From Barnesiella sp. WM24 (GTDB lineage Bacteria > Bacteroidota > Bacteroidia > Bacteroidales > Muribaculaceae): a DNA stretch of 64,000 bases. The first letter of the stretch is position 1. Each line of letters starts with the position of its first letter. Position numbers and translations under genes: made by a program. The stretch covers positions 1-64,000 of the forward strand of contig NZ_SPPC01000010.1 in the NCBI RefSeq assembly GCF_004570975.1, given 5' to 3'. Under the pieces are notes generated by a model. It saw only the letters and a program-made list of their open reading frames with translations. It ran no database searches and was not told the DNA's origin. Positions 43,166-53,303 of the stretch are shown here, piece by piece.

Positions 43166-44083
43166 CTATAAATTGCAGGATGTGGCGGTGGGGTTAAACG
43201 GCTCGACGTGGATGTACATTATTATATCCTGGTGCCAGTGAGTCCTGACTGTGTGTTCGACACGCGACGCTATGTCGTGCCCCTGCGTAACGGAGATGTC
43301 GGGGTCTACTTTTATGTCGACGTCTATTATCGCGGAGTGTCCTGCGCGTCGGGTCTTGAGCTTGTGCAGACCGAGAACTCCCGGCACAGAGAGTATGATG
43401 TCGCGGATGTTGTCGACCTCTTCCTGCGGAAGGGCACGTTCAAGCAACTCGTCTATTGACGGACGGGCGATTTTAATCGCTGACCATGCGATGAAGATAC
43501 CTATGAGAACTGAGGCTATGGGGTCGAGAACCCTGAACTTGACCCCGAGGAAATAAGCGCCTGACACTCCGATAAGTGTCGCCACCGATGATATAGCGTC
43601 GCTGCGGTGATGCCATGCGTTGGCGATAAGGGCTGACGAGCCTATCGCCTTGCCCTTTGCCGCTGTCATCCTGTATAGCCATTCTTTTGCCGCGATTGAC
43701 ATGATTGCCACGACGATTGTCCACACATCGGGGCGCGGCAACGCTTCACCGTGGTAAAACGACAGTATGGTCGAGACTCCTCCCCAGCCGATGCCTACAG
43801 CTACGGCAAGGAGGACGAATGCAATCAGAAGCGAGGCAAATGTCTCAAATTTGCCATGTCCGTAGGGATGGTCGGCATCGGCGCTCTTGTAGGCAACGGC
43901 TACAAATATCAGCACAATAAAGTCAGTGCCGAAATCGCTGAACGAGTGAAAGCCGTCGGCGACGAGCGCGTCGCTGTGACCCCAGAATCCGAAAAAGAGT
44001 TTCAGAATCATCAGTGCGGCGTTTACCCAGAATCCTATCCAGGTCACGTGCCTTATTACCGCTACTTCGCTTCTTGCGTTCAT
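43166..44083 (-). CDS. Cation diffusion facilitator metal exporter
   Basis: A 305-residue CDF transporter with six membrane helices and a C-terminal ferredoxin-like cytosolic domain (about 215-300, IDVDIKVDPDISVTQGHDIA). Metal-site motifs HSFSDFGTD and HHRSDAISS (H-x3-D twice) predict Zn2+/Fe2+/Mn2+ export with proton exchange. Last gene of the minus-strand group, 14 bases after xseB. Confidence 0.9.
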   Translation of the reverse strand: MNARSEVAVIRHVTWIGFWVNAALMILKLFFGFWGHSDALVADGFHSFSDFGTDFIVLIFVAVAYKSADADHPYGHGKFETFASLLIAFVLLAVAVGIGWGGVSTILSFYHGEALPRPDVWTIVVAIMSIAAKEWLYRMTAAKGKAIGSSALIANAWHHRSDAISSVATLIGVSGAYFLGVKFRVLDPIASVLIGIFIAWSAIKIARPSIDELLERALPQEEVDNIRDIILSVPGVLGLHKLKTRRAGHSAIIDVDIKVDPDISVTQGHDIASRVEHTVRTHWHQDIIMYIHVEPFNPTATSCNL

Positions 44084-44097
44084 TCCGGTTGCTCGGG

Positions 44098-44307
44098 TCA
44101 GGACAGGATTGTGCGTAGTTCCTCGTCAGTGGCTGTAAGCCTGCGGCGGCACTCTGCGATCAGTTCTGTGGCGCGGCGGGTGTAAGCCGCGAGCAGGTCG
44201 ATGTCAAGCGCGTCGCTCTGCATGCGTTTCATTATCTCTTCAAGCTCGGTAATCGCTTGATTATAGGATATTTCCGATACAGGGGTGAATGTGGGCTGTT
44301 GTATCAT
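44098..44307 (-). CDS. xseB: Exodeoxyribonuclease VII small subunit
   Basis: 69 residues, all helical. The family signature is YNQAITELEEIMKRMQSDAL followed by IDLLAAYTRRATELI and CRRRL. It partners XseA in single-strand exonuclease VII; xseA ends 27 bases upstream. Confidence 0.9.
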   Translation of the reverse strand: MIQQPTFTPVSEISYNQAITELEEIMKRMQSDALDIDLLAAYTRRATELIAECRRRLTATDEELRTILS

Positions 44308-44334
44308 GTTGCGATATGTATGGTAGAAGTTAAA

Positions 44335-45627
44335 TCATTGTTTTACTGAAGTGATTTCACCGTCGGCAAGTGTGGTTGTCATCACTGTGCCTGACGGTAT
44401 GTCGGAGGCTTTCGTGACAATTCTTCCGTCGACACGTGTGATTGAGTAACCGCGTCTGAGAGTGGCTTGCGGCGACAGAGCGTCAAGCATCTGTGCAAGC
44501 GCGTCAAGGCGTGCCGAGCGCTTCTGTATGGCATTGGCAGTCAGTACGTTGAGCGATGACTCGATTGTGTCGAGAGCTGCCATGCGGGGAGCGATGTGAC
44601 GGGATGCTATCTGCTGTAAGGCAAGTGAATGGCGTTCAATCTTGGCTTTGGCACGCTCAATCATTGAAGTGGCGAGTGTCGGCATGCGTCCCTCCATGAG
44701 TCCGAGCTGTTCCTTGCATCCGGAGAGATGCTCGCGCGCGATATTGGCTATCTGCTGTCCGAGCAGGTCGAGACGGTAGATGGACGCCTTGCCGCGTGAG
44801 ATTAGCCATTCAGCTGCAGCCGTAGGGGTCTTTACGCGCACACATGCCACGTAGTCCAATATGGTTATATCGCGCTCGTGACCGATGCCGACAATCACCG
44901 GCAGGGGGAATTGAGCGACGTGTGCCGCCAGGTTATAGTCCTCAAAGCAGAGAAGGTCGCTTGTGGCGCCTCCGCCTCTGATTATTACCACGCAGTCCCA
45001 GTCATCCTGCTGCATGGCAATCATTTCGAGCGCCGATATAATTGTGGGCGCGGCTTTGTCACCTTGCATTACCGCGGGAAATAGTCGCGTGGAAAAGCGC
45101 AGGTGCAGCGGATTGCCTGCAATCTGATTCATGAAGTCGCCATAGCCCGCCGCGCCTTCTGCCGAGATTATGGCTATGCGCAGTGTCGGCTCTGTAAATT
45201 CAAGGCTGCGGTTGAGGTCAAGGATTCCCTCCTGTTTCAGGCGGGCGAGCATCTCGTTGCGACGGCGCAGGAGGTCGCCCATCGTGTAATCGGGATTGAC
45301 GGCATTAATCACAAGCGACATGCCGTAGACGGGATGCATGGAGACCGATGCCCTGACCATCACTTTAAGCCCGGTGCAGAAGTCTTGTCCCGTGGCGGCA
45401 TAGAAGTCGGAGCGGATTCTGACAAACTGATTTGCCCAGATGGCTCCTCTCGCCTTTGCCACGGTCGCTCCCGACGCGGGGTCTTTCTGTAGCAGTTCCA
45501 TGTAGCAGTGGCCTCCGCGCACGGCTACATCGCTAAGTTCAGCCGTGACCCATATATTGGAAGTCGCGGGGGTCATGACAAGCGACGCTATGCGCTTGTT
45601 GAGCTGTAGGAGTGAGAGCGATTCCAC
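44335..45627 (-). CDS. xseA: Exodeoxyribonuclease VII large subunit
   Basis: 430 residues. An N-terminal OB fold (about 1-105) binds single-stranded DNA. The catalytic core contains VVIIRGGGATSDLLCF, a PVIVGIGHERD segment and VKTPTAAAEWL, followed by a long coiled coil (about 290-390). With XseB it degrades single-stranded DNA and trims ends in repair. It begins 7 bases after the DUF3256 stop. Confidence 0.95.
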   Translation of the reverse strand: MESLSLLQLNKRIASLVMTPATSNIWVTAELSDVAVRGGHCYMELLQKDPASGATVAKARGAIWANQFVRIRSDFYAATGQDFCTGLKVMVRASVSMHPVYGMSLVINAVNPDYTMGDLLRRRNEMLARLKQEGILDLNRSLEFTEPTLRIAIISAEGAAGYGDFMNQIAGNPLHLRFSTRLFPAVMQGDKAAPTIISALEMIAMQQDDWDCVVIIRGGGATSDLLCFEDYNLAAHVAQFPLPVIVGIGHERDITILDYVACVRVKTPTAAAEWLISRGKASIYRLDLLGQQIANIAREHLSGCKEQLGLMEGRMPTLATSMIERAKAKIERHSLALQQIASRHIAPRMAALDTIESSLNVLTANAIQKRSARLDALAQMLDALSPQATLRRGYSITRVDGRIVTKASDIPSGTVMTTTLADGEITSVKQ

Positions 45628-45634
45628 GCAGGGG

Positions 45635-46276
45635 TCATTTAACTTTGTTCATGCGCTTTCCGTCCCATTTGTAGGTGATTGACGGCAACAGATAGTCGGC
45701 TACAAGCTGATAGACGTCGGGCGACAGGAATTCCTTCAGATTGTTGGTGAGTGAAAGGGTGGCGGTCGCCGGGTCGTAGACATACTCGGCAAGCATGAAG
45801 GGAACCATCACGGCTACTTCGCCGTCATTTTTTTTGCCGCTTTCCGAGAGCCAGTCATTCATGACCGGCGGCGTGAAATAGTTGCCTTTAAGCTCCTGCC
45901 ATGACCGCGAATAGAAGTTTATGTGGCTGTCATGAGCCGGTGTGGCTACGGTCTGTATTACCGCGATGATGGTGTCGTTGCCCGATGGTAATATGGAAAT
46001 CTGGTAGGCCGAAGCATCGGTCATTGCAATCTTTATGTCATCGGGTGTCAGCGAAGTTATCCGCGACTTGCCCTGCATGGCATTGGTTGACGCGGTAGCC
46101 GACCCGCTGTTGAAGTAGTCAATCATGTCAAGTCGGGTGTTTCGGTCAAGCAACGGAAACATTGATGCCGGAGCATCTGCAAACGCGCCGGCGGCAGTAA
46201 TGCGGGCTACAGCCGCCGGTATACCGGCGGCTATCAGCAACATTATCGCAATAAATCGGGTCTGTAATGATTTCAT
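45635..46276 (-). CDS. DUF3256 periplasmic protein
   Basis: 213 residues with a signal peptide (about 1-25, cleaved near AVARITAAG). DUF3256 family: SMFPLLDRNTRLDMIDYFNS is the hallmark start. Function unknown; restricted to Bacteroidales and usually beside housekeeping genes. It lies 32 bases after the helicase gene and 7 before xseA. Confidence 0.85.
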   Translation of the reverse strand: MKSLQTRFIAIMLLIAAGIPAAVARITAAGAFADAPASMFPLLDRNTRLDMIDYFNSGSATASTNAMQGKSRITSLTPDDIKIAMTDASAYQISILPSGNDTIIAVIQTVATPAHDSHINFYSRSWQELKGNYFTPPVMNDWLSESGKKNDGEVAVMVPFMLAEYVYDPATATLSLTNNLKEFLSPDVYQLVADYLLPSITYKWDGKRMNKVK

Positions 46277-46308
46277 GAGGATTGGGGGTATTGAGAGTGT
46301 TGAGAGTT

Positions 46309-48081
46309 TCAGCGGCGTCCTGTACCGCCTTTTTTCTTTTTCTTGAATTTGTCGAAATTGCCGTGTTTCTCTTTTTTCTCTTTCTTTGAGGCTTTTTCTC
46401 CTTCAGGCTTGCGGCGTGACGACGCGCGTGAATAGTCCTTTTCGGGATCGGCGATTTCGGCATACAGCTTATTGCCCACGAAGTCAGTGCCTGTGAGACC
46501 TTCGACAACTCTACGCGCATCAGCCTTTTTCACGTCAAAAAGCGAATAGCCGGGCATCAGGTCAATCCTGCCTACATCTATGCGCGGGCCATGAATAGCG
46601 TGGTTGAGTATGTCAATGAGATTACCGGCAAAAAATCCGTCATTCTTTCCCGCGTTGACATATATGCGTGCCATTCCGCGGTCGGCTGTGCGGCGGTCTT
46701 TCTCTTCCGGCGAACGGGGCTTTTCTTTTTCCCTGCGCTCCTTGCGCGGTTTCTCGTCGATGAAGTCAATCTCCGGAGCATCCTTGTAGTATTCGAGCAG
46801 ACGGTTGAATTCCAGCGACAGCATGCGCTTGAGAAGGTCTTCTTCCGACAGCCATTCGAGCTTGCGGAGCACTCCGGGCAGATATTTCCCTATTTCGTCA
46901 TCGTCGACTTTCACCCGTTCAAGGCGGTCAGCGAGATTGTACAGCTGTTTCTCGATGATATGGGCGGGGGTAGGCACCTCCTTGCGCTCAAATGTCTTGC
47001 CGATGCGCTTCTCGATATCGCGGAGCTTTCCGCGTTCGCGCGAGTGGATGATCGCTATCGACACTCCTGTCTTGCCAGCCCTGCCGGTGCGGCCCGAGCG
47101 ATGGGTATAAGTGGCAATGTCGTCGGGGATTCCGTAGTTTATCACGTGGGTGAGGTCGCTCACGTCAAGACCGCGTGCGGCAACGTCGGTGGCGACAAGT
47201 ATGCGTAACACCCTGTCGCGAAACTTCTTCATCACCATGTCGCGCTGAGCCTGAGAAAGTTCGCCGTGCAGGGAGTCGGCGTTATATCCGTCCTGTATAA
47301 GCCAGTCGGCGATTTCCTGAGTCTCCTTGCGTGTGCGGCAGAACACGATGCCGTATATGTTTGGGGTGTCGTCGGCTATGCGTTTAAGCGCGAGATACTT
47401 GTCGCGTGCGTGTACCATATAATAGATGTGGCGCACATTCTCGGCTCCGGTGTTTTTTGTGCCGATGACAAACTCCTGCGGATTGTGCATGTATTTTGCC
47501 GCGATTTTAGCAATCTCCTTGGGCATGGTTGCCGAGAAAAGGAGCATCTTGCGGTTTTCAGGCACATGACTGAGGATGTCGTTGATGTCGTCGACAAATC
47601 CCATGTTAAGCATTTCGTCGGCTTCATCAAGTATCACTGTGTGCACGTCACCGAGCTTTACGACGCCGCGTTTGATGAGGTCGATAAGGCGTCCCGGGGT
47701 GGCTACAATCACCTGCACTCCTTTCCTTAGAGAGCGAATCTGGCTTTCGATGCTTGAGCCTCCGTAGACGGGGAGGACTTTCAGTCCGTTGATATATTTG
47801 GAAAAATCGGCGAGGTCGCTGCCTATCTGCAGGCATAGCTCGCGTGTGGGGGCGATGATAAGAGCCTGAGGCACATCTCTCGATGTGTCAGTGCGTTGCA
47901 ATACAGGGAGCCCGAATGCCGCTGTTTTTCCCGTGCCGGTCTGTGCGAGTGCGATTACATCGCCATCCTCGTTGAGCAGGTGGGGTATCACCTTCTCCTG
48001 CACGGGCATAGGGTATTCAAATCCCAGCTCATGTATGGCTTTAAGGAGGTCGTCTCTTACCCCCAGTTGTTCAAATGTCAT
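46309..48081 (-). CDS. DEAD-box RNA helicase (DeaD/CsdA type)
   Basis: 590 residues. All helicase motifs are present: AQTGTGKT (46-53), PTRELCLQ, VATPGR, DEAD, SAT, and HRSGRTGRAG. A DbpA-type RNA-binding domain follows (about 490-545, RIYVNAGKNDGFF). The end is a Lys/Arg-rich tail. It probably assists ribosome assembly or RNA decay, especially in the cold. It starts 36 bases after der. Confidence 0.92.
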   Translation of the reverse strand: MTFEQLGVRDDLLKAIHELGFEYPMPVQEKVIPHLLNEDGDVIALAQTGTGKTAAFGLPVLQRTDTSRDVPQALIIAPTRELCLQIGSDLADFSKYINGLKVLPVYGGSSIESQIRSLRKGVQVIVATPGRLIDLIKRGVVKLGDVHTVILDEADEMLNMGFVDDINDILSHVPENRKMLLFSATMPKEIAKIAAKYMHNPQEFVIGTKNTGAENVRHIYYMVHARDKYLALKRIADDTPNIYGIVFCRTRKETQEIADWLIQDGYNADSLHGELSQAQRDMVMKKFRDRVLRILVATDVAARGLDVSDLTHVINYGIPDDIATYTHRSGRTGRAGKTGVSIAIIHSRERGKLRDIEKRIGKTFERKEVPTPAHIIEKQLYNLADRLERVKVDDDEIGKYLPGVLRKLEWLSEEDLLKRMLSLEFNRLLEYYKDAPEIDFIDEKPRKERREKEKPRSPEEKDRRTADRGMARIYVNAGKNDGFFAGNLIDILNHAIHGPRIDVGRIDLMPGYSLFDVKKADARRVVEGLTGTDFVGNKLYAEIADPEKDYSRASSRRKPEGEKASKKEKKEKHGNFDKFKKKKKGGTGRR

Positions 48082-48117
48082 AATTATGTATTTATTAGTA
48101 AAATGTCGCGCGTAAGT

Positions 48118-49434
48118 TTATTTTTCGCGCATAAATATGTTTATAGGTGTGCCTGAGAAGTCCCATTTCTCTCGTATCTTGTTTTCAAGATAGCGGCGGT
48201 AGGGCTCTTTGACCCATTGCGGCAGATTGCAGAAGAACACGAAAGTAGGTATAATCTGCTCTTTAAGCATGGTCACATACTTGATTTTAATGTATTTACC
48301 CTTGTTTGCGGGCGGCGGATATGCGCCTATCACTTCCTGCATGTAGGTGTTAAGCTGTGATGTCGGGATTATACGCTGGCGATTCTTATACACGTCTACC
48401 GCTGTCTCAAGCACCTTGAAGATACGCTGCTTTGTAAGTGCCGACCCGAAGATTATGGGGAAGTCGGTAAAGGGGGCAAATCTATTGCGGATGGCATCCT
48501 CGAAGTGGCGTATCGCAGCCTGTGATTTGTCGGCTACAAGGTCCCACTTGTTGACACAGACTACAAGCCCTTTCTTGTTGCGCTGGATAAGCGAGAATAT
48601 GCTGACATCCTGACTCTCGATGCCGAGAGTGGCGTCAATCATGAGAATACACACATCAGATGCCTCGATTGAACGTATAGAGCGGATGACTGAGTAATAC
48701 TCGATGTCTTCGTTGACCTTGTTTTTTTTACGTATGCCCGCAGTGTCGACCAGATAGAAATCAAATCCAAACTTGTTGTAGCGCGTATATATCGAGTCGC
48801 GGGTGGTGCCGGCGATATTGGTGACGATATTGCGGTCTTCGCCTATGAATGAATTGATTATCGATGACTTGCCGGCGTTGGGGCGACCTACGATTGCAAA
48901 TCTCGGTATCTTTTCAAGATTCTGCTCCTCGGTGTCTTCTTCGGGGAGGTCTTTGACTATTTCGTCAAGCAGTTCGCCTGTGCCTGAACCGTTTGCCGAC
49001 GATACGGGGAACGGTTCACCAAGTCCGAGCTTGTAAAATTCCGGTACATTGTACATCCAGTCGCCGGAATCGACCTTGTTGGCGACAAGGATGACCGGCT
49101 TTTTAGATCGGCGTAATATGTTGGCGACATGATCGTCAAGGTCGGTGACTCCGTTCATGGCGTCTACGACAAACAATACCACGTCGGCTTCTTCAATGGC
49201 AAGATGCACCTGCTTGTTGATTTCGCTCTCAAAGATGTCTTCAGAGTTGACAACCCATCCTCCGGTGTCGACTATTGAGAATTCCTTACCACACCAGTCA
49301 ACCTTGCCATACTGGCGGTCGCGGGTGGTGCCGGCGGTGTCATCGACAATCGCCGTACGGGTCTGCGTCAGTCGGTTGAAAAGAGTGGATTTGCCCACAT
49401 TCGGACGTCCTACGATAGCTACAAGTCTTCCCAT
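48118..49434 (-). CDS. der: Ribosome biogenesis GTPase Der (EngA)
   Basis: A 438-residue essential GTPase for 50S assembly. Two tandem G domains have P-loops GRPNVGKST (about 8-16) and GRPNAGKSS (about 182-190), NKVD and NKWD motifs, and a C-terminal KH-like domain (about 350-438). Leads the minus-strand group; a -7 TATATTTG lies at 49463-49470. Confidence 0.96.
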   Translation of the reverse strand: MGRLVAIVGRPNVGKSTLFNRLTQTRTAIVDDTAGTTRDRQYGKVDWCGKEFSIVDTGGWVVNSEDIFESEINKQVHLAIEEADVVLFVVDAMNGVTDLDDHVANILRRSKKPVILVANKVDSGDWMYNVPEFYKLGLGEPFPVSSANGSGTGELLDEIVKDLPEEDTEEQNLEKIPRFAIVGRPNAGKSSIINSFIGEDRNIVTNIAGTTRDSIYTRYNKFGFDFYLVDTAGIRKKNKVNEDIEYYSVIRSIRSIEASDVCILMIDATLGIESQDVSIFSLIQRNKKGLVVCVNKWDLVADKSQAAIRHFEDAIRNRFAPFTDFPIIFGSALTKQRIFKVLETAVDVYKNRQRIIPTSQLNTYMQEVIGAYPPPANKGKYIKIKYVTMLKEQIIPTFVFFCNLPQWVKEPYRRYLENKIREKWDFSGTPINIFMREK

Positions 49435-49669
49435 ATTACTTTATTTTGGTCAATCTAAACTGCAAATATAACAATTTCGCTCCACATATTGCCTATCTGC
49501 CGCGCTATTTTTTTGTCGCCGCTTCGGATTGCTTCCTTAATTGAAGTCGCCTGATACTCTTGTCCTCTCCATGTTGGGATGAGTTTTACAGGGACAGCGG
49601 CAAATGTCCAAATGAAGCTCGGAGTGAAAACATACACTTTTGGGTATGGTACGCATGGTGTTATAGTTC

Positions 49670-49677
49670 TAATTTTG
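49670..49677 (+). promoter_or_regulatory. -7 box of the DUF6624-like lipoprotein gene
   Basis: TAATTTTG, 22 bases before the ATG at 49700. The only nearby TTTTG is 27 bp upstream, too far for a standard -33 box. Confidence 0.45.
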
Positions 49678-49699
49678 CAGCAGATTAAACCAAGATATT

Positions 49700-50920
49700 A
49701 TGAACAATATAGTGAAGATACTTTTGATGTTGTCAATTCTATGGATAACATCGTGTTCGAGCCCGAAACCCATTACATTCTCTAATGAAAAATGGTCATT
49801 CTCCGGAGTCGTAGGCGATATTATAAACTCCGATTCTACTCTAAGGTTCAGCTTTGGGCCCCATGCCCTTAATCCCGCAATGACTCTCATCAGTTGTGCC
49901 GATTCTTTATCAATTCACAAGGATGCAGGAAAATATATTACCCGTATTCTGAAAGTCTGCGGTCTTGAAAATAGCACTGTATATTTCTATGCCCCACTGG
50001 AAAATACAATGTGGGTGGAGTTGCCAAAAAATTATCGTGATGTCAAGCCTGCTGCTGTTTCCTTTAATCTTAATGATTCCATTCCGAGAACCTCATGGGT
50101 ATGGGATGATGATATACACGAAGGCGATAGAAAACCTTATGAAATCTATTCCAATACTTATAAAGATAAAAGGAATGGTACTCTAATCGTTGTGGATAAA
50201 TTGCATTATGGCTCAATACCTATGGCTTGCCTGCATATTTTCCAATCCACGACTCCTAAAACAACTTCAATGGGTTTTCAACCGTGGTATTGGACGAGCA
50301 AAGGCAATCTCCTTGACCATACTTATGATGATATTCTCGCTAACTGGATTGACAGTAGAAGGAATATTGTCTTTGACAATTACAGAGCCGGATTGCAAAT
50401 TGAATATCGCAGGAAAACAAATGATATACGGGCTGAATTGAAAGAAATACTCAAATTGGATCAGGAACCCCGCAACAGAATTGTTACTGCTTGGCAGGAA
50501 CATCCTCAGGACACCATTTTGCATCAGAAGATAGGCCGAGAAATATGGCATAATGACAGCATAAATCTTATACGGGTATTCGACATATTGGAGAACTACA
50601 ATTTGGATTTTGGAGAGGAGAATGAAGTCCTTTGGGCTGTAATACAGCATAGTTCTCTTGAACTGCAACAAAAATATCTGCCTAAATTTATAGGAGCGGC
50701 ACATAACGGGAAAATCCGTGGCGAACTTATAGCAGTAATGCAGGATAGGATTGCCTGTTGGTCCGGCAAGTTGCAGTTATATGGATCTCAAGGAAATATT
50801 GATGAAAATGGAGTATTTGTACCGGCTCCCATATTTGAACCTGAAAATGTTAATACGCGTAGAGCCTCAATGGGAATGTGTACATTACAAGAATACATCG
50901 ATCTAATGAGTCGTCATTAA
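49700..50920 (+). CDS. Lipoprotein with DUF6624-like C-terminal region
   Basis: 406 residues. The lipoprotein signal ends at Cys19 (WITSCSSPK). The first 200 residues are strand-rich and contain two WxW-type segments (RTSWVWDDD, GFQPWYWTSKG). The C-terminal 160 resemble DUF6624: VIQHSSLELQQKYLP, then IAVMQDRIACWSGKLQLYGS. Known: DUF6624 has no assigned role. Local base composition is more AT-rich than the neighbours, suggesting recent acquisition. It heads a two-gene unit with the protein at 50931. Confidence 0.7.
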   Translation: MNNIVKILLMLSILWITSCSSPKPITFSNEKWSFSGVVGDIINSDSTLRFSFGPHALNPAMTLISCADSLSIHKDAGKYITRILKVCGLENSTVYFYAPLENTMWVELPKNYRDVKPAAVSFNLNDSIPRTSWVWDDDIHEGDRKPYEIYSNTYKDKRNGTLIVVDKLHYGSIPMACLHIFQSTTPKTTSMGFQPWYWTSKGNLLDHTYDDILANWIDSRRNIVFDNYRAGLQIEYRRKTNDIRAELKEILKLDQEPRNRIVTAWQEHPQDTILHQKIGREIWHNDSINLIRVFDILENYNLDFGEENEVLWAVIQHSSLELQQKYLPKFIGAAHNGKIRGELIAVMQDRIACWSGKLQLYGSQGNIDENGVFVPAPIFEPENVNTRRASMGMCTLQEYIDLMSRH

Positions 50921-50930
50921 ATACGCACCA

Positions 50931-51464
50931 ATGACAAGCGAAGAAAGACGCCGGATAGCAGACTGCCGAATAGCAGTCGTAGGAGCGACTGAGTTTATTG
51001 ACAGCATCAGGACCGAACTTCAACAGTTGGGCTTTGAGTCCATTCAAATAATATCTCGCTCTGATAAAATGCCTATGCCGAGAAATGTTGATGTTATTGC
51101 CGAGAATGTCAATGAAGGCAGTTTTTGTTTATCAAAGGCTGCGACTGTCCCTTTAATATTGCCATTCGATTTTGTAAATGGAGCAGGTGTTATCGTTGTT
51201 ATGCCCGAAGATGAAAGAAATTTGCTTAGCAAACCTGAGCTTAGGCAATTGGCGGCAACATATATGGCAGGTTATTGTGCATTTTGGAATGTAGAAGGTT
51301 GCGAGTGGTTGCGTGATTCATTACCCGACATTAGAAACGGTTTGACAAGCCATGCGGCACTTAAAACCGCAGCGCATATATGCGCGCGGATTGCAGCCAA
51401 CATCGCTGTCGGACGCGAGGTAAAGCATTTTCCACGATTTTATTTATGCAAGAATTTAGAGTAG
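50931..51464 (+). CDS. Small Rossmann-like protein (possible E1/ThiF relative)
   Basis: 177 residues, 10 bases after the lipoprotein gene. The N-terminus CRIAVVGATEFIDSIRTEL resembles the first beta-alpha-beta unit of ThiF/E1-like nucleotide-binding folds. The Gly motif is degenerate, and no catalytic Cys or zinc Cys pairs are evident. No signal peptide. Its 3' end overlaps the end of the convergent regulator gene by 9 bases. I do not recognise a specific family. Confidence 0.6.
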   Translation: MTSEERRRIADCRIAVVGATEFIDSIRTELQQLGFESIQIISRSDKMPMPRNVDVIAENVNEGSFCLSKAATVPLILPFDFVNGAGVIVVMPEDERNLLSKPELRQLAATYMAGYCAFWNVEGCEWLRDSLPDIRNGLTSHAALKTAAHICARIAANIAVGREVKHFPRFYLCKNLE

Positions 51465-52211
51465 CTTGTTGTTTGTAGCGGCAACTATGGCTTCGGAGAT
51501 ATTGCGCACATCCAGTTTTTCAAATATGCGCTGACGGTATTTCTTGATGGTGTCGGGTGACAGACATATTCGGTCGGCAATCTCCGACATGGTGTAACCC
51601 TGAATTGACAGAGTGAGCACAGCCTTTTCCCCATCGGTAAGAGTCGGCATTTGCCGATTATTCCATCTGCGGGTGTTTCGGTTATATTCAAAATAATCAG
51701 GCGAACCGGCACGGTGCATCTCAATATGACCGGGAGATGTGTGGGTAGATGCTGACACAACGCAGAGAGCAAGCCACATACGGCCGTCAGAGGTTGCGGC
51801 AAGAGGGGTAAGTTTGTGATTCACAAGTATCTTCTTTCCTTCGTTAAGTATATGAAAGTCATAAGAGATGTACCAGTCCTTACGCTCATTAACCGGAATC
51901 GTTTGATAAAATGAAAACCCTGCTTCGTTCAGATCTATTAGAAACTGCTGTTCATCTTCCGGCACATATTCCAGATAGAAACGATAGCCAAGTTTCATCA
52001 TCTGCTCAGGTGTCAATCCACACAGGAACATCGGATTTGGCGACACATACAGGAAATTCTGCTTGAAATAGTCGATGATATAGACGCTCTGATATGTGGA
52101 GCGGGAAAAAGCCTCTGCCGAGCGGATATATTCATCCACCCGGCTGTAATCAAGTTCTTCGGGGAGCTTGACCTCATTATCGGGTATGAAGAAATCGTCT
52201 GTCGTTTTCAT
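51456..52211 (-). CDS. LuxR-type regulator with PAS-like sensor domain
   Basis: 251 residues. A PAS-like sensor (about 30-160; QSVYIIDYFKQNFLYVSPN opening) is followed by a GerE/LuxR helix-turn-helix (about 188-245) with LTDGEKAVLTLSIQGYTMSE and DTIKKYRQRIFEKL. Such single-component regulators are common in Bacteroidetes; ligand unknown. Transcribed alone. Confidence 0.87.
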   Translation of the reverse strand: MKTTDDFFIPDNEVKLPEELDYSRVDEYIRSAEAFSRSTYQSVYIIDYFKQNFLYVSPNPMFLCGLTPEQMMKLGYRFYLEYVPEDEQQFLIDLNEAGFSFYQTIPVNERKDWYISYDFHILNEGKKILVNHKLTPLAATSDGRMWLALCVVSASTHTSPGHIEMHRAGSPDYFEYNRNTRRWNNRQMPTLTDGEKAVLTLSIQGYTMSEIADRICLSPDTIKKYRQRIFEKLDVRNISEAIVAATNNKLL

Positions 52212-52445
52212 CTGTTTGCAATTCTCAAAATGCGGATAATGCAGAATCTCCTTGTGTCTAATTCAAGTACAAATAACATTCGCGAGTGAAACCTTAGCGC
52301 AGGTTGGCTGAAAGCCGGTGCGCAATGCCATTGCGCAAAGTTATTCACCGCAAAGATATGACAAATTTCTCACATAATCAGCTTAATAGGCGGACAAAAA
52401 TCAACCAAGCTTCCGGAACGCGGGCGGCGGCAGGGCTGTGTCGGG

Positions 52446-53180
52446 TCACATGTTGTCGGGGTCGGGGGCGCTGTCGGAAAATTCCGCATTGAACAGTGCC
52501 GGAGCGTTACGACGGTTGTAGCGTTGTACCCAGTTGGTGATGTAGACGGTAAAGAGCGGAAACATCATCATGCCCATTCCCGCGAGCACTACACCGAGTA
52601 TTTTCCCGACTACGGTCATCGGATAAATGTTGCTGCCTATGGTAGTGGCGTCCATGAACGCCCACCAAAGCGCCGCGCCGTAATTGGGCACCATGTTGTT
52701 GACGGGGGCTTCAAGCTCAAAAAATATGAGACTTCCGAAGTAGATTACCGACAAGGTGATGGATATGTAGGATAGCAGCAATGATGACAGGGCGTTGTCG
52801 GTCATGTAGCCGATTACAATCGCCAGCGCGAGGGCACCCCGGGCGAGCGGGATGAACCTGATGAAATATAGCGCTTCCGGCGAGAAGTCTATGTGCCACA
52901 GGTTGATGATGTTGAGGTAGGGGATGGAGAGCAAGAGGAAAAACCAGCGGTGGCGCACATACTTCCACTTGTCGTCGGCGAGAGCGAGCTCGACAAAGAA
53001 GTCAATCATAAACACGACGCATACCCACATCTGGAATGTCATGTAGTTCTTGTTTTCCAGAAAATTGACACCGGTGAATGTGTCGATGGAGATGTAGACT
53101 ATGAGCCCCAGCGACAATCCAAGCACAAGGATGTACAATATACGCTTTATGATTTTTTTGTCCCTCTCTGTAAGTTTCAT
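52446..53180 (-). CDS. Potassium-channel-like membrane protein with altered filter
   Basis: 244 residues with about six helices, as in voltage-gated-like ion channels. An S4-like helix (FIRFIPLARGALALAIV) has only two Arg. The pore region reads WWAFMDATTIGSNIYP, where canonical K+ channels have TVGYGD. The C-terminus is a short coiled/basic tail. The topology and pore helix support a channel; the TIGSN filter makes K+ selectivity uncertain. Confidence 0.78.
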   Translation of the reverse strand: MKLTERDKKIIKRILYILVLGLSLGLIVYISIDTFTGVNFLENKNYMTFQMWVCVVFMIDFFVELALADDKWKYVRHRWFFLLLSIPYLNIINLWHIDFSPEALYFIRFIPLARGALALAIVIGYMTDNALSSLLLSYISITLSVIYFGSLIFFELEAPVNNMVPNYGAALWWAFMDATTIGSNIYPMTVVGKILGVVLAGMGMMMFPLFTVYITNWVQRYNRRNAPALFNAEFSDSAPDPDNM

Positions 53181-53303
53181 ATGGATAGGTGTTTTAGTAT
53201 TTATTATAACAACCTGCGGTTCATTTTGATTATGTCACTCCGCCTTTTGGCTAAAAGTGATTATCTTTGTATTGGTTAAACAAATAATGAATATTGAACG
53301 ATT

